A stretch of 64,000 bases of DNA from positions 220,550,988-220,614,987 of the forward strand of contig OX352772.1 of assembly GCA_947095535.1 (NCBI GenBank). The letters run 5' to 3'. This stretch comes from Poecilobothrus nobilitatus (taxonomy: Eukaryota > Arthropoda > Insecta > Diptera > Dolichopodidae). The stretch's first letter is position 1, and each line of letters begins with the position of its first letter. A program made the translations under genes and the position numbers. A model generated the notes under the pieces. That model did not search any database and was not told the origin of the DNA. It saw only the letters and a list, made by a program, of their open reading frames with translations. Shown one piece after another: positions 42,743 to 53,650 of the stretch.

Positions 42743-43262
42743 TTTTTAATTTCTTTTTGTACAAATCGCAAATACGAAAATGTTTGCCACATATATACTT
42801 ATTCTTAGTGTTAAAATTTTTCGTAAATCCACAATTTTCGTACCACTTTTCTTTTAATAATTTATCTATTGGAAATCTAAAAATCCGATTATCTCTATTA
42901 GAACCAAAACATGCATTAATACAACATTTTTTCAATCTAGTCATAGGTTTTTTAATATACTCATCTGGAATTTTTTTAAATTGTATTTCCCAATCAAAAA
43001 TAGTAGGGAGCGCATTTTTTTTTAACTTTGTTTTACCTAAATAACATTTTTCAAAATGCGCAGTGCAAATAACTTTGTTTTTAAAATTTATATTTTCAAG
43101 TTTACAATAGTTCAACCATATATCGCGAATTTTGCTATTTTCTTTGGGGAACTTTATTAGTCTATTATTTGAAATTGAAATATTGCCTTTTTTATTAGGA
43201 CAATTCAAAACACTACACTTAATAGAATTTGTCAATTTAGGATTTAAAAGTTTCACATTCAT
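42687..43262 (-). CDS. 191-codon open frame: tandem THAP domains capped by 18 codons from the H1 element
   Basis: The intact N-terminal part of the P-type transposase. First THAP: C16, C21, W49, C66, H69 and ALPTIF at 84-89. Second THAP: C114, C118, W140, C158, H161. THAP domains bind the element's own subterminal DNA. From residue 174 the frame enters the H1 3' end in antisense and ends 18 codons later at its own stop, so it could encode a DNA-binding-only protein. Whether it is expressed is unknown. It overlaps and is part of the larger broken transposase gene. Confidence 0.75.
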   Translation of the reverse strand: MNVKLLNPKLTNSIKCSVLNCPNKKGNISISNNRLIKFPKENSKIRDIWLNYCKLENINFKNKVICTAHFEKCYLGKTKLKKNALPTIFDWEIQFKKIPDEYIKKPMTRLKKCCINACFGSNRDNRIFRFPIDKLLKEKWYENCGFTKNFNTKNKYICGKHFRICDLYKKKLKNEEEYSCLCQLLDTRTNR

Positions 43263-43693
43263 TTAATTCATTCATAAAAGTATTTTACTATTGATTACCA
43301 ACAAAATAAATTTAAATTACTTTACAAAAATTCTTTGTTAAATTTTATACCTTACACTAATTACTTTTCTAATTTTTATGTTAAATCCACTTTTAAACAA
43401 TTAAACCTTAAGAAAATCGATAACAAACAACTACACAGATAAGTACCTACATATATAAATAATGCATACATAATAATAATAGAAACATATTATATATACA
43501 CATATTAATTCTGATCATAAAGATCTAAAAAGTTCTCATATTGATTATTCTATAATATGAATTCTGTAATTAAGAATTCTGTTATACTTTTTTTTTTCTC
43601 TATACTATACAATACACATTATACATATATATATGTACCTAATTTAGTATAACAGGTTGTTAAAATATTTTTAGTGTACATACTCAATTTATT
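43263..43693. other. 5' untranslated and subterminal region of the P-type element
   Basis: AT-rich sequence between the transposase ATG and the right terminal inverted repeat. Promoter and transposase-binding sites of P elements lie here, but I cannot point to specific motifs. Short direct repeats (AATTCTGT near 43560-43580) are visible. Confidence 0.4.
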
Positions 43694-43694
43694 G

Positions 43695-43727
43695 TGTATT
43701 CATATTTTATGGTACCTAATGTCGATT
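43695..43727 (-). repeat. P-type element, right terminal inverted repeat
   Basis: Reverse complement of the left repeat at 37447-37479 with two mismatches; outer end GGTACCTAATGTCGATT. Confidence 0.8.
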
Positions 43728-43770
43728 GAAATATTGGAAATTTATTTTGCTTAGGACATCTATTAGTGTT

Positions 43771-45183
43771 TATACCCGTACGATAGGATCGGGTATAATA
43801 AAATTACTCCTCCGTTTGTAACACCTCGAAATAAGCGAGCTAGATATACCTTCAAAGGTATGGATCGGATCAGAAAAAAATTCTAAGACTTTTGAGCCAT
43901 GTCCGTCCGTCCGTCAGTCCGTCCGTCCGTCAGCACACTAACTCAAAAACTAAGAAAGCTAGAATCTTGAAATTTACACAAAATATTTTGGAAGTAATTT
44001 GTAGGTTCCCTATTTTTTTTGGTTGAGTTTGGACCAAGCCTTAGGGTAGCTCTCAAACACCTAACTTTTAGATCCCCACATTTTTTTTGCAATAGAGCTA
44101 TGAAATTTTAACTACTGATAGATCTCACAAAAATATTAATTTTATTTTTAATAACTTTTTTTTGTAGCCCCACCCGTTATGGAGCTACAGCTCCCCAAAA
44201 GTTCAAAAAAGCTCTATATTTAAATTGTTATAGCACAAGTTGTATAAGGTATATCATCATCTTGAAAACGCCAAACGATTACTAATTTTATTAGCTTTAA
44301 AATTATATATACAATAAATATATATTTGTGGCACACGGTATCTTAATTTAAAATTTCCTCGGTAAAAATTTCCTATTTTTAAACACCCGTAACTTGAACA
44401 CCTGTTAAAGTTTTTTTGAAGTAATACACAAAAATTAAAGCTCCAACATTATACTCTTATTTCTGTTAACAACTTTTTTCAATAATATAGGGTTACTTTA
44501 TAATTGACGAAAGTGTTACTTGATTTTTTCAAATTTTCTAACAAATTTAACGAATTTTTTCCATTTTGTTTTACTCGATAATTTGAAATTGTTGAGGATA
44601 TAATGCGTAGTACATAAAAATGTAAATAAATAAACAATATAACGGTTGCTTGAAGAATTTTTATTTATATGATATTAATATATATACATACTTATATAAT
44701 ATCATGTTTATTTACATATCGTATATGTGAATGAATGATAAGATTATATATGTATATTATATAGCGGCGTATTTACATACATATATGTATTTTATTGTAC
44801 TTATAAGAAATTATTCTGCCAATGGAATATTTAAATATAATATAATATAATATTTAAAATTATATTTACTATTTTGTACTAAGTAAATTTAATATACATT
44901 TACCGCTTAGTATTAAATGGTACTATAGAATATTTGAAAAAGTTTTGGATTGATAATCGTTATGTGAAAGGTTAGAATCTGCTTTTGAAGAATGTACATA
45001 TAAACATATAGTTTGAATATATCTACAACCCATAGTTCTAGAAATTATAAAATTCACCCAAATTATTTTAAAATACTAAAATATTAAAAAAATAATATTG
45101 TGAGCAGAGTGACAGGCTGTGAACATACTAACGGTTCGTACGGGTATCTAAGAGTTGAAAAAGGCAACTGTATTCTTCCTCGT
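43771..45183 (+). mobile_element. Helentron-like family H1, copy 1-D (internal deletion)
   Basis: Starts TATACCCGTACGATAGG and ends ATTCTTCCTCGTT. The TCCG tract at 43905-43930 is expanded and interrupted (CCGTCCGTCAGTCCGTCCGTC). About 150 bp is missing in the middle near 44350, where the ACCGTTATGCGAAACTC module should lie. Otherwise collinear with copy 1-A. Confidence 0.88.
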
Positions 45184-45204
45184 TTTAATCTATTTCCGAA
45201 GTTA

Positions 45205-45430
45205 ACTATTTAATTATACAAGCTAAAAAACATTTATTTTCCAAAAACATTAATGGCGTTATACATACCAAAAATTTATGGGACTCTTATAACAAAGTGA
45301 TGTATAAGACAGAAAAATACAGATGTAACTCAGTTATTAAGGCTCTTGGGATAAATAATGAAACAATTAGTAGTACATGTGACATTACCAATAAAATGAA
45401 TGCTTTTTTCTGTAAATATCACAGAATGGA
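45205..45430 (+). pseudogene. LINE fragment: ORF2 linker (D type)
   Basis: The plus strand encodes QAKKHLFSKNINGVIHTKNLWDSYNKVMY and then ITNKMNAFF, matching the linker between endonuclease and RT of LINE-D (SKKNFYSEQIK, KKLWDLYKRV, LMNEFF). About 75 codons; no RT follows. Related to, but overlapping in protein coordinates with, LINE-F, so probably a separate copy. Confidence 0.65.
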
Positions 45431-46205
45431 ATTAATATTTCATCTGTACCGATAAGTTCTTCCTTTGTAAACACTAGAAAAATAATTCATAGCAACTTTT
45501 CTCTATGATGAATCACATTTCTTTAAATCCTATCTATATATTTAAACGGCTTATTTTTCTCCATACAAAACTTTTGGTACCGATTTTCAAAAAACTACTT
45601 AACCACTTTTAGTGAAATAACAGCCAAAAAAAGCTTTTCTTATTCTTCAGGTAAACATGTTTGGTTTTTATATTCTCGCAATACTTCAGGTGAAAACAGG
45701 TGTACATTTTCGGTTGCAGCTCAGTGTTTTTTTACCAGAAACGTATATAAATGCAATTCATTTGCGGTTTCGGTTCAACAAATTAGCCGACAAATTAAAA
45801 GAATTTATTTTGAATGTTAGTATACAAACGATTAAAAGAAAAAACAAAAAGAAAATTACTTATATTTTAATAATGAAAAGAAAATTTTTGATTAATAATA
45901 AAAACAAATCAAATAATAACAATAGTGATAATAACTAATGAAAATAAATGCAGTATAGCTTACCTTAATATTAATTGTTAAGATAATAATAAAAATAAAA
46001 AATTTGAATTCTGAAAATGAAAAAAATGCATTTTACAATGTAAAAATAAAAGAATAAATTTTGTAATGTTTTCAAAATAATTTAAAAATACTAACGAGAT
46101 CAGACAATTTGTGCTAAGATCTCTATTAAATACCAACTTTTAATTTAGTTTTAAGTAATTTAATTAGCCTTATTACTTTTTTTTTTTTTTTTTTAATTTG
46201 CTAAC
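45431..46205. other. Unassigned AT-rich stretch
   Basis: Contains CCTATCTATATATTTAAA near 45527 and CTCCATACAAAACTTTT near 45560, a style of sequence seen in dispersed insect repeats, then A-rich sequence and a T20-like run at 46180. A 93-codon plus-strand frame at 45657-45938 shows no similarity that I recognise and ends in Lys/Asn repeats. I do not call it a gene. Confidence 0.35.
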
Positions 46206-47118
46206 ATATACCTGAACTAGCAGAGTACCCGGCGTTGCCCGGAGTATTGTGTTGGCTTTATAAAATAAAAATTATTAAATTATTAACTAATTAATATATC
46301 GATTAAGCTTTGTCCGTCCGTCAGCAAGATTACTCAAAAACTAAGAAAGCTAGAGTTTTGAAATTAATACAAAATATTCTTACAACAATTTGTAGGTTCC
46401 CCATTTTTTTGGTTGAGATCCGACCAAGACTTCGGGTAGCTCTCGAACACCTAACTTTTAGATTCCCACATTTTTTTTTTAAATAGAGCCATGAAATTTT
46501 AACTGCTGATAGATATCATAAAAATATAAATTTTATAGTTAACAACCTTTTTCTGTAGCCCCACCTGTGACGCTGCTACAGCCCCTCAAACTTTGAAAAA
46601 GCCCTATTTTTAAATGCATATGTCTCATGTTCTGCTTAAAATTTTTTCGATCAGAAAACGCCATTTGACAGGTATTTTCTTTTAATTTGTAAATTAGTAT
46701 CAAAATTATTAGGGCACAAAAATTTAAAATTTGCTATTTCTAAGCACATGTAACTTAGGCACCTGTGCATATTTTACTTCGGCAAGATATAAAAATTAAA
46801 GCTAAAGTAATATATTTTTATATGTGTTAAACGTTTTTTTAGTTATAGAGGGTTCCGGACTGACAGCTTATATAACTTATGTTTATAGTTATCGTTGGTT
46901 AGAATCTGCTTTTGAAGAATATGTAAGTATATAGTTTGTGCAACCCATAGTTTTAGATATATGTACAACCCATAGTTCTAGAAATTATAAAATTCACCCA
47001 AATTACTTTAAAATACTAAAAAATTAAAAAAATAATATTATAAGCAGAGTGACAGTAACATACTAACGGTTCGTACGGGTATCTAAGAGTTGACAAAGGC
47101 AACTGTATTCTTCCTCGT
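46206..47118 (+). mobile_element. Helentron-like chimeric copy 1-E (H1 ends, H2-like middle)
   Basis: The 5' side reads AGTACCCGGCGTTGCCCGGA, a different hairpin from H1. From the TCCGTCCGTCAGC tract (46313) to about 46560 the body is H1. From about 46570 to 46860 it is H2 (AGCCCCTCAAACTTTGAAAAAG, CTTCGGCAAGATA). The last 200 bp to ATTCTTCCTCGTT are H1 again. The 5' boundary is uncertain. Confidence 0.7.
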
Positions 47119-47164
47119 TTTAAGTAATATCACTTCATGTTTTTGTGAACTATCCTTTTAACCA

Positions 47165-47823
47165 AAAATTTGCTATTAGGTTCGCTCTGTCCCTTCGTCT
47201 CTTTACAAAACTTTAGAATTAGTATAAGTTTCCTCAGAAAATTTTTTGGTAGCGCCCCTTCTTTAAGAGTTATTATTCCTCAAAAATTTAAAATTTGCTA
47301 TTTTCAGGCACCTGTAACTTAGGCACCTGTAACTTAGGCACCTGTAAAAATTTTTCCTCGGCAAGACATGAAAATTAAAGGTTCAATAATATAGTTTTAC
47401 GTATGTTAACGGGTTTTTTTAATTATATAGGGTTCCGGACTTACAGCTCCTCAAAATTCCAGAAAAGTCAATTTTTCACATTTTTTATAACGTACGATAA
47501 ATAATTTATACATATATATAGTATAAATTATTAAACTTTGGCATTATACATTTGCCGCTTAGTATTAAATGGTACTATAGCATATTTGGAAAAGTTAGAT
47601 AGATAATCGTTATTCGGAAGGTTAGAATCTGCTTTTGAAGAATGTATAAACATATAGTTTGAATATATGTACAACCCACAGTTCTAGAAATTATAAAATT
47701 TCACCCAAATTATTTTAAAATACTAAAAAATTAAAAAAATAATATTATAAACAGAGTGTTAGGCACACTAACGGGTCGTACGGGTATCTAAGAGTTGACA
47801 AAGGCAACTGTATTCTTCCTCGT
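47165..47823 (+). mobile_element. Helentron-like chimeric copy 1-F (H2 body, H1 3' end)
   Basis: Begins in H2-type sequence (GCTCTGTCCCTTCGTCTC), including a doubled CACCTGTAACTTAGG, then switches near 47500 to the H1 3' portion (GCCGCTTAGTATTAAATGG, ATTCTTCCTCGTT). No clear 5' hairpin. Third in a head-to-tail row with 1-D and 1-E. Confidence 0.7.
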
Positions 47824-49019
47824 TTTAATAAAATTTTATGTATAATATACCCATATTATTTGGATCTTTCCTCCTATAAATAATTTAGTTCAATCAATCT
47901 TATAATCAATCGTTTTATATTAAGATTTAGCAAAACACAAAATATATAGGTACAATATTTTTATGTTGCTAAATTATTTTGTTTTAAAACATTTGTTTAG
48001 GATTTAAATCAGAATATTTGTTGTCAACATTCTTTATTGCATATTGAATATGCATGGCGTTAAAAATTAATGTTTTATGTGTTTTATTTAGGAACATTTA
48101 TTATATATTTTGTGTATATAGGTATACATATAAAATTTTATTCAAATTCCAATTGCCAAATTCAAACTACATACATACATAATATTTTTTTGTATATATA
48201 TACATAGTAAAGAATATAAAAAGTAAAGATCATTTCAAAATTATACTTTTGCGCATTACGAATTATGATTTACAAACAAAATTTTGTCAACACAAAAAAT
48301 TAAAACTACGTATGTAAGTATGTACGTACGTACATAATATTATGTTAAACTAATTTTCTAAATTATTTTGTTCCACTCCATTTGTTTATAATTGAAATCA
48401 AGATATTTGTCAACATTTTTTACTGCATGATCTTATTAAGCGATTAGGTAGGTAGGTATTCAAGATTAGATGTTTATTTGGATATATGATATACTACTTA
48501 CAGAAATATACAGTAAAATACATTTATGCACATAAATAATTTTCATACGTACGTGTTAGAAATGTTGCTTCAACTAAAATTGGATTGTAATATTTATAAT
48601 CACAGTATTTTAGTACATATTTTACGCTTCTAGGTACTTTCATTATTTATGATTACGGGAATAAAAAATTTTTACTCTTGCTGTAATGGAATCGATTTAA
48701 CGTCTCTTAATTTTCTTAAACATTTGGTATAAAATTGTAAAACGTATTTTATATCAGAAACAATAATGTATGTGTGAATGAAAAATATCTAATCTTTTTT
48801 TTAAGTTCATATTATGTTTCTTTTAAAACTAAAAAGTATAAAATAAAATAATGTAAAAAAAATATTTTTTAAAATATGCTTTTATCGAAACCGAATTCGC
48901 CCCCTAAAAAGTAGAAAATAAAATTAATTGCAAAACTTTAGCTTTTTGGACTGTTATAATATAAAAGTAAATTGCTAGTGCAAGCATTTTGGACTGTTAT
49001 AATATAAAAATCAATCATC
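47824..49019. other. AT-rich intergenic stretch with a degenerate direct repeat
   Basis: CTAAATTATTTTG, CATTTGTTTA, ATATTTGT and GTCAACATT followed by a TACTGCAT-like end occur at about 47970 and again at about 48358 in the same order, an offset near 390 bp. A second pair, TTTTGGACTGTTATAATATA, occurs at about 48953 and 48988. The segment 48830-48930 (AAAAAGTATAAAATAAAATAA, CTAAAAAGTAGAAAATAAA) is related to the fold-back repeat at 59905. No gene is visible. Confidence 0.5.
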
Positions 49020-49560
49020 AAGTGCTTCTTGTATTTGTTCAATTGTAATACTAACAGATGACTCGGTCCCACTATTTTCTAAAAAACCATACTGATTGTT
49101 GTCAAATACAATTGTTTTGTTTACAAAGATTCTTGTTCTTCATACTTTTTCGAAAATTTTACTTAATGAGTTTAGTATGGATATTGGTATACAATTTACC
49201 ACAATTTGTTTTCGATCGACTTTTGTAAACTCGGGTTATTATAGCTTCTTTCAAGCAGTTAGGAAATATACTCATCGATAAACTTTTGTTTACAATATTT
49301 GCCAATGGCTTTTTGTTTACTGATGCAAGAGCTTGTATATTTCTCACTGTAATTTTATCCAATCCTGTTGTGACATTTTAATTTAGACCCATTATTATAT
49401 TAAATATTTCATTTTCATTTGTAACCTCTAAAAAAATTTACTTATGATTAATTATATTACTTATTGCAGTATAACTAGAATAGGTCGCCTTGTTATTTTT
49501 TCTTATTTCCTCACCTACTTGATTGAAAATGTTATTCATAGTGGTTGCTAATCATTTTCA
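49020..49560 (-). pseudogene. LINE-H fragment (LINE-B type): linker and N-terminal RT
   Basis: Minus strand. 49560-49370 is linker (NNIFNQVGEEIRKN, FLEVTNENEIFNIIMGL). 49362-49159 has DKITVRNIQALAS and FPNCLKEAIITRVYKS. Further down, FDNNQYGFLENSGTESSVSITIEQIQEAL continues to about 49025 in a shifted frame. This is the region before the RT palm. No catalytic box. LINE-A copy 2 abuts it at 49562. Confidence 0.72.
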
Positions 49561-49783
49561 GTTATTTATACTGCTTAGCACAAACAGTTTACATAAAATT
49601 TATAATATGTATAAAAACTAGTAAACAATAATAAATTGTTAAATACAATAAAAGATATAACAAAAATAATATAATTGTTAAGTATAAATAAACTTGGAAC
49701 TAAAGATTAAAATTAAAAATCATATACATAGGCATATACTTTACAGTGCAACAAGAAACAAAAACAAACAAAAAATCCTAATA

Positions 49784-52721
49784 TTAATAGCGATTGTATA
49801 ATTTTTGTTTTTGGGAATGTTTTGAAAGTGTAAAGTCAATGTTAAGTTTATGTTTGTTACCTATAATAAGCATCCTATTAATAGGTTCAAATTTGCCATA
49901 ATTAGTCCTATGATTATAGGTTTTAAACAAATTGCAAGAGCGAAGGCGTTGAAGATTTCTAATATTAATTTTACTAAAAATTAAAGTAAATTTAACATAA
50001 CCCTTGACAATTTCTGTAATGAAAATAACATTAGAAACCTCACGTCTAAAACTCAAAGTACACAAATCAATTAACTTTAGCCTTTGCTCATATGGTGGCA
50101 AAATAATAGAATTTGACCATGGCAAGTGGCGTAAAGCAAATCTAAGAAAGTTTTTCTGTACTGCCTCGATCCTATCAATGTGTACCATGTAAACTGGAGA
50201 CCAAATCTGACTAGCATATTCGAGGTTCGGTCTTACAAGACAAGTGTACAACGATTTAAGAACATAGGGATCTGAAAATTCCTTAGAAGAACGTCTAACA
50301 AACCCCAATAATGAATTAGCTTTATTTATAATATTATTATAATGAATTTTAAAGCTAAGTTGGGAATCAAAATACACACTTAAGTCTTTTATTGAAGTAA
50401 CTTTAGGTAAACTAATACCATCTAAGCTATAGTTGAAATAAATAGGACTAGAACAACGTGTATAAGATAACAATGCGCATTTATTTACATTAAGTAGTAG
50501 ACAGTAGACAATTATTAACGCACCAATTGTTAAAGTTTTGAAGGTCATTCTGCATAAGGACAGCGTCCTTATAAGATGTAATCTTTTTAAAGATTGTCAT
50601 ATCATGAGCGTAAACTTAAAGCTCACAATTAGAAATGGTAGAAGTAACATCATTTACAGATAAAATAAAAAGTAAAGGACCAAGGTGGCTATCTTGGAGA
50701 ACACCGGGATTTGCCACGAATGGTTCTGAAATCACATTTTTGAATATAACACTATAAGAGCGATCACACAAATAAGAATATATCCACTTTAGGAAAAACT
50801 CTGGGAAGCCATATTTTTTTAGTTTTAGTAATATAACTATGTGACAATAGATCAAATGCTTTACTAAAATCAGTATAAACAACATCTGTTTGAAAACCAT
50901 CTTCCATGTTATTGAGGAGGAGGGACGTTGTTTCAATTAGGTTTGTCACAGTAGATTTTTGTTTTTTAAAACCATGTTGGTTATGAATTAAAAGATTAGA
51001 ACAGTGATTATAAATTGAATCCGTTATAATTAGTTCAAATGATTTTGGAATAGAAGATAATTTGGCTATGGGACGATAGTTAGTAATTTCATTTTTAGCA
51101 TTCTTTTTGTGAATTAGTCTGATATAAGACATTTTCCAAAAAGGAGGAAAAAGTCCGAAATTTAATGAGTTTTTGAAGAGTAATGTTAGAGGCGTAGTGA
51201 GAATGTTAGAACACTTGCTCAGAATTATTTCCGGTATACCATCAGGGCCGGGAAAAGTATTAATACCGAGTTTATTTAGATATTTGGAAACTATTTCTTC
51301 ATTTATATTTATGTCATTAAGAAACGTTTTTTGACAACTGTCCATAAAGGAGAAAAAATTTTCATTTGGCGAAAAGGAAGAATCACAATATGAAGTGCTG
51401 AAAAACTCACAAAAATACTTCGAAATAACTAAAGTATCATTACTTGAAAGTGAATTGAAATTCATAAATGTAGGGTAATCATTACAATTACGTGTAGAAT
51501 TTATGAATTTCCAAAATTTTTTCGGATCAGATTTTAGTTTACTTGCCATTTGGTTAATATAATTATTGCAAAGAATATCGGATGACGTTTTAAAATTATC
51601 AAAAAATATGACAAAATTGTTATAGTCATTAATATCTTTTGATTTGAGATATTTACGCCAGGCTTTGTTTTTCTTATTTCTGAGAGATCTAAGCTCCTGT
51701 GTGAACCATGGTGGGCCAGATTGGGAAGATCTTTTTTTTGAAATAGGAACGAATTGAGTAAAACCATAATTGTCATTTGATTTAGGCCTATATTATTAAA
51801 TAAAGACGTGAGGTCATAGGTATTTAAGAAATTTATTAGTCCGGGAAAGTTGGTTTTATTGAAATTAAAACTATAAGAATATGCTGCTTCAAGATTAACG
51901 GAATTAGTAAAACAATAGGTAAAACTTATTGAAGATTGGTAAGGGTCTAACGGAACAAGCGATAACACCGAGTCACAGAAAGTGATATTATACCAATCAG
52001 AAGCAAATATTAAATCCAATTGCTTATCTTTAAAATTATGATGGTGGGAAACCTGTTGAAAATTGTTGGTATTTAATCCATCAATAAATTGCGAATCAGT
52101 TTCACTCCCCGAAAAATCCGGAATCAAAAAAGATTCTTCGTCATGATTAATCCATGTTATATGAGGGAGATTAAAATCTGCACATGAAATTAACTAATCA
52201 TTAGGACCTGAATTACAGCAAATCGAATCTATTACATTTAAAAGAGTAATATAAATATTTAAATTCGAAGAAGGTGGAATGTATATTGTTAACAATATTT
52301 ACATTTTTGTTTGAAAATTTTATATTCACACCTATTTTTTCAAGACAGTCTACGTTAGAAATAGGAATTTCTTTTGCATTAAAGGAGTTTTTGATGACAA
52401 TCAATACATCCCCCCCCCCCCTTTAGTAATGTAACTATTAGATACATTAGGTTCAGATTATCTATCTTTTCTAAAAACAGAATATGAGCTAACGAAAAGC
52501 TCAAGATTGTTAATAGAAGAATTTAGCCAAGTTTCAGTTAATGCAAATACGTCAAACTTTAAACTTATTGAATTAAGTAAGACTTGACTTGTTTTTGTTC
52601 TAAGACCTCTGACATTTTGATAATATATTGATAAATTTATCAAAATTGAAGAATCTATCAAAGATGTAGAGATCTTTTTTAAATTATTTATTGGCGCGAA
52701 AAAATTTATTATAATTATCAT
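49784..52721 (-). pseudogene. LINE-A copy 2 ORF2: endonuclease and reverse transcriptase, disabled
   Basis: Endonuclease pieces at 52721-52458, 52404-52213 and 52127-51534. 51549-50764 is a 261-codon frame with linker, LGINTFPGPDGIPEIIL, YRPIAKLSSIPKSFELIIT and YTDFSKAFDLLSH. 50936-50616 carries PGVLQDSHLGPLLF. The catalytic box near 50605 reads YAHD after a stop, exactly as in copy 1. 50548-49784 is one open C-terminal frame of 254 codons (broken by a stop in copy 1 at 4700). Inactive. Confidence 0.85.
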
Positions 52722-53640
52722 TCGAAATTTGTAAGTGATTGTAATAATTACTATTACAATGACTGCGGTATGCCTTTAAGTCGTCTGAGACATCTTTGGA
52801 AGATATACCTTTAGTTTCGTGAAATTTTATATATAATTTATATAATTCTTTGTATTCGGTTGGTAAACCTTCGTTATCAATTAAAACTTTTATATTTGTT
52901 CTGGTTTTACCTTCCAACACATTATTATAATTTATCATCAAACAAGTATAACAAATATAATCTGACTATAGACTTACATGTTCTCTTAGCCTAGAAAGAG
53001 CGACTGTATAGTCGTTGTTGGCAAGAGATTGTTGTGTCATTCTTGTTATCGGTGGTAAAAGCGGGTTAATAATTGAAGGTTGAAGAGTTTCACCTTGAAC
53101 AAAGTTTATGAATTTAGAAGTAGAAGGAACATTTGGTGAAGTTGAGGAAGAAGGGGGAGGTTCAGTTATCGAAACACAATTAGAATTGGTAATTTCAGGA
53201 TCTTTAGTTAGTGATGCAGTATTAAAAGCGTTTACATTGTTATTACTGTTCTGAATAGTATTGTGGGTATGAGATTCGTTGTTCTGATTTATGTTTGAAG
53301 TAGTGTAAGTGTCTGAGTTAGTGTTTACTATGATTAAGGAATTATTTGTGTCTGTTGTGCTAGAGTTTAATGACTTGTCAGCGGTTGAGCTATTATTAGG
53401 ATGAACAGTTAAATTATTAAGAGTTAATGCTAGAGTTAGAATTACTATTATCAGAAACAATCTTATTATTTTTAATATTATTTTTATATTATTACGAGAA
53501 ATATTTTTATTTTTATTATTATTATTCCTATTTTTATTATTATTATTTCTTATATTTTTATTTTTATTAATTTTATTACTTATAATATTATTTTTTTATT
53601 ACTATTATCATTAATATTTAAATTATTATCTAATTTGCTT
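52684..53640 (-). pseudogene. LINE-A copy 2 ORF1: Asn/Ser/Thr-rich middle and C-terminal block
   Basis: 53460-52966 encodes the Asn/Ser/Thr-rich segment with FVQGETLQPSIINPLLPPI and ALSRLREH. A frame slip of a few bases follows, and 52941-52684 encodes KVLIDNEGLPTEYKELYKLY and the end of ORF1. 53640-53465 is the Lys/Asn-rich part. The PHD-like N-terminus is missing because of the deletion at 53650. Confidence 0.75.
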
Positions 53641-53650
53641 TTCGCATCTT

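Larger units (their letters stand above)
39340..43262 (-). pseudogene. P-element-type transposase with two THAP domains, interrupted by H1 copy 1-C
   Basis: ATG 43262 starts two tandem THAP DNA-binding domains (residues 16-89 and 113-161). After the H1 insertion (41174-42742) the frame resumes with an Asn-rich linker, one stop near 40955, a CKYCEKR pair, and a Lys/Leu coiled coil for oligomerisation (40879-40700). The RNase H-like core has acidic residues in ILMDEIKV (near 40455) and IICDQGSNNRKCF (near 40195), the insertion domain, and DPLENFFSQVRG near 39460, the position of the last catalytic acid in P transposase. GGFNNNPSVYQFNSS follows to about 39340. Frameshifts near 39760, 39545 and 39450. 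Without insertions it would be about 780 codons; canonical P transposase has 751. Confidence 0.88.
37447..43727 (-). mobile_element. P-type DNA transposon with two nested Helentron-like insertions
   Basis: 33-bp terminal inverted repeats (37447-37479 and 43695-43727, 31 of 33 matching, beginning AATCGACATTAGGTACC) enclose a P-element-type transposase gene on the minus strand. Removing H1 copies 1-B and 1-C leaves about 3.15 kb, close to the 2.9 kb of canonical P. I could not find a clean 8-bp target duplication: flanks ATCAACAA and GAAATATT differ, perhaps because H2 copy 2-2 inserted almost at the left end. Confidence 0.82.
49562..53650 (-). mobile_element. LINE-A copy 2 (ORF1 N-terminus deleted, no Helentron-like insertion)
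   Basis: Nearly identical to 3938-7886 plus 9453-9590. It carries the pre-insertion sequence for H1 copy 1-A at 53510-53515 (TTTTT then ATTATT). At about 53650 it jumps to LINE-B sequence, so about 1.47 kb equivalent to 9590-11058 is absent. It retains about 40 bp of RT that copy 1 has lost (51236-51278) and lacks about 10 bp elsewhere. Confidence 0.85.

Noticed and set aside
45657..45938. 93-codon plus-strand frame as a novel gene
   Set aside because: Ends in Lys/Asn repeats, lies between decayed transposon pieces, and shows no recognisable domain or paralogue in the window.
47930..48430. Degenerate 390-bp direct repeat as a satellite array
   Set aside because: Only two weakly matching units, so it is noted as a repeat but not called an array.
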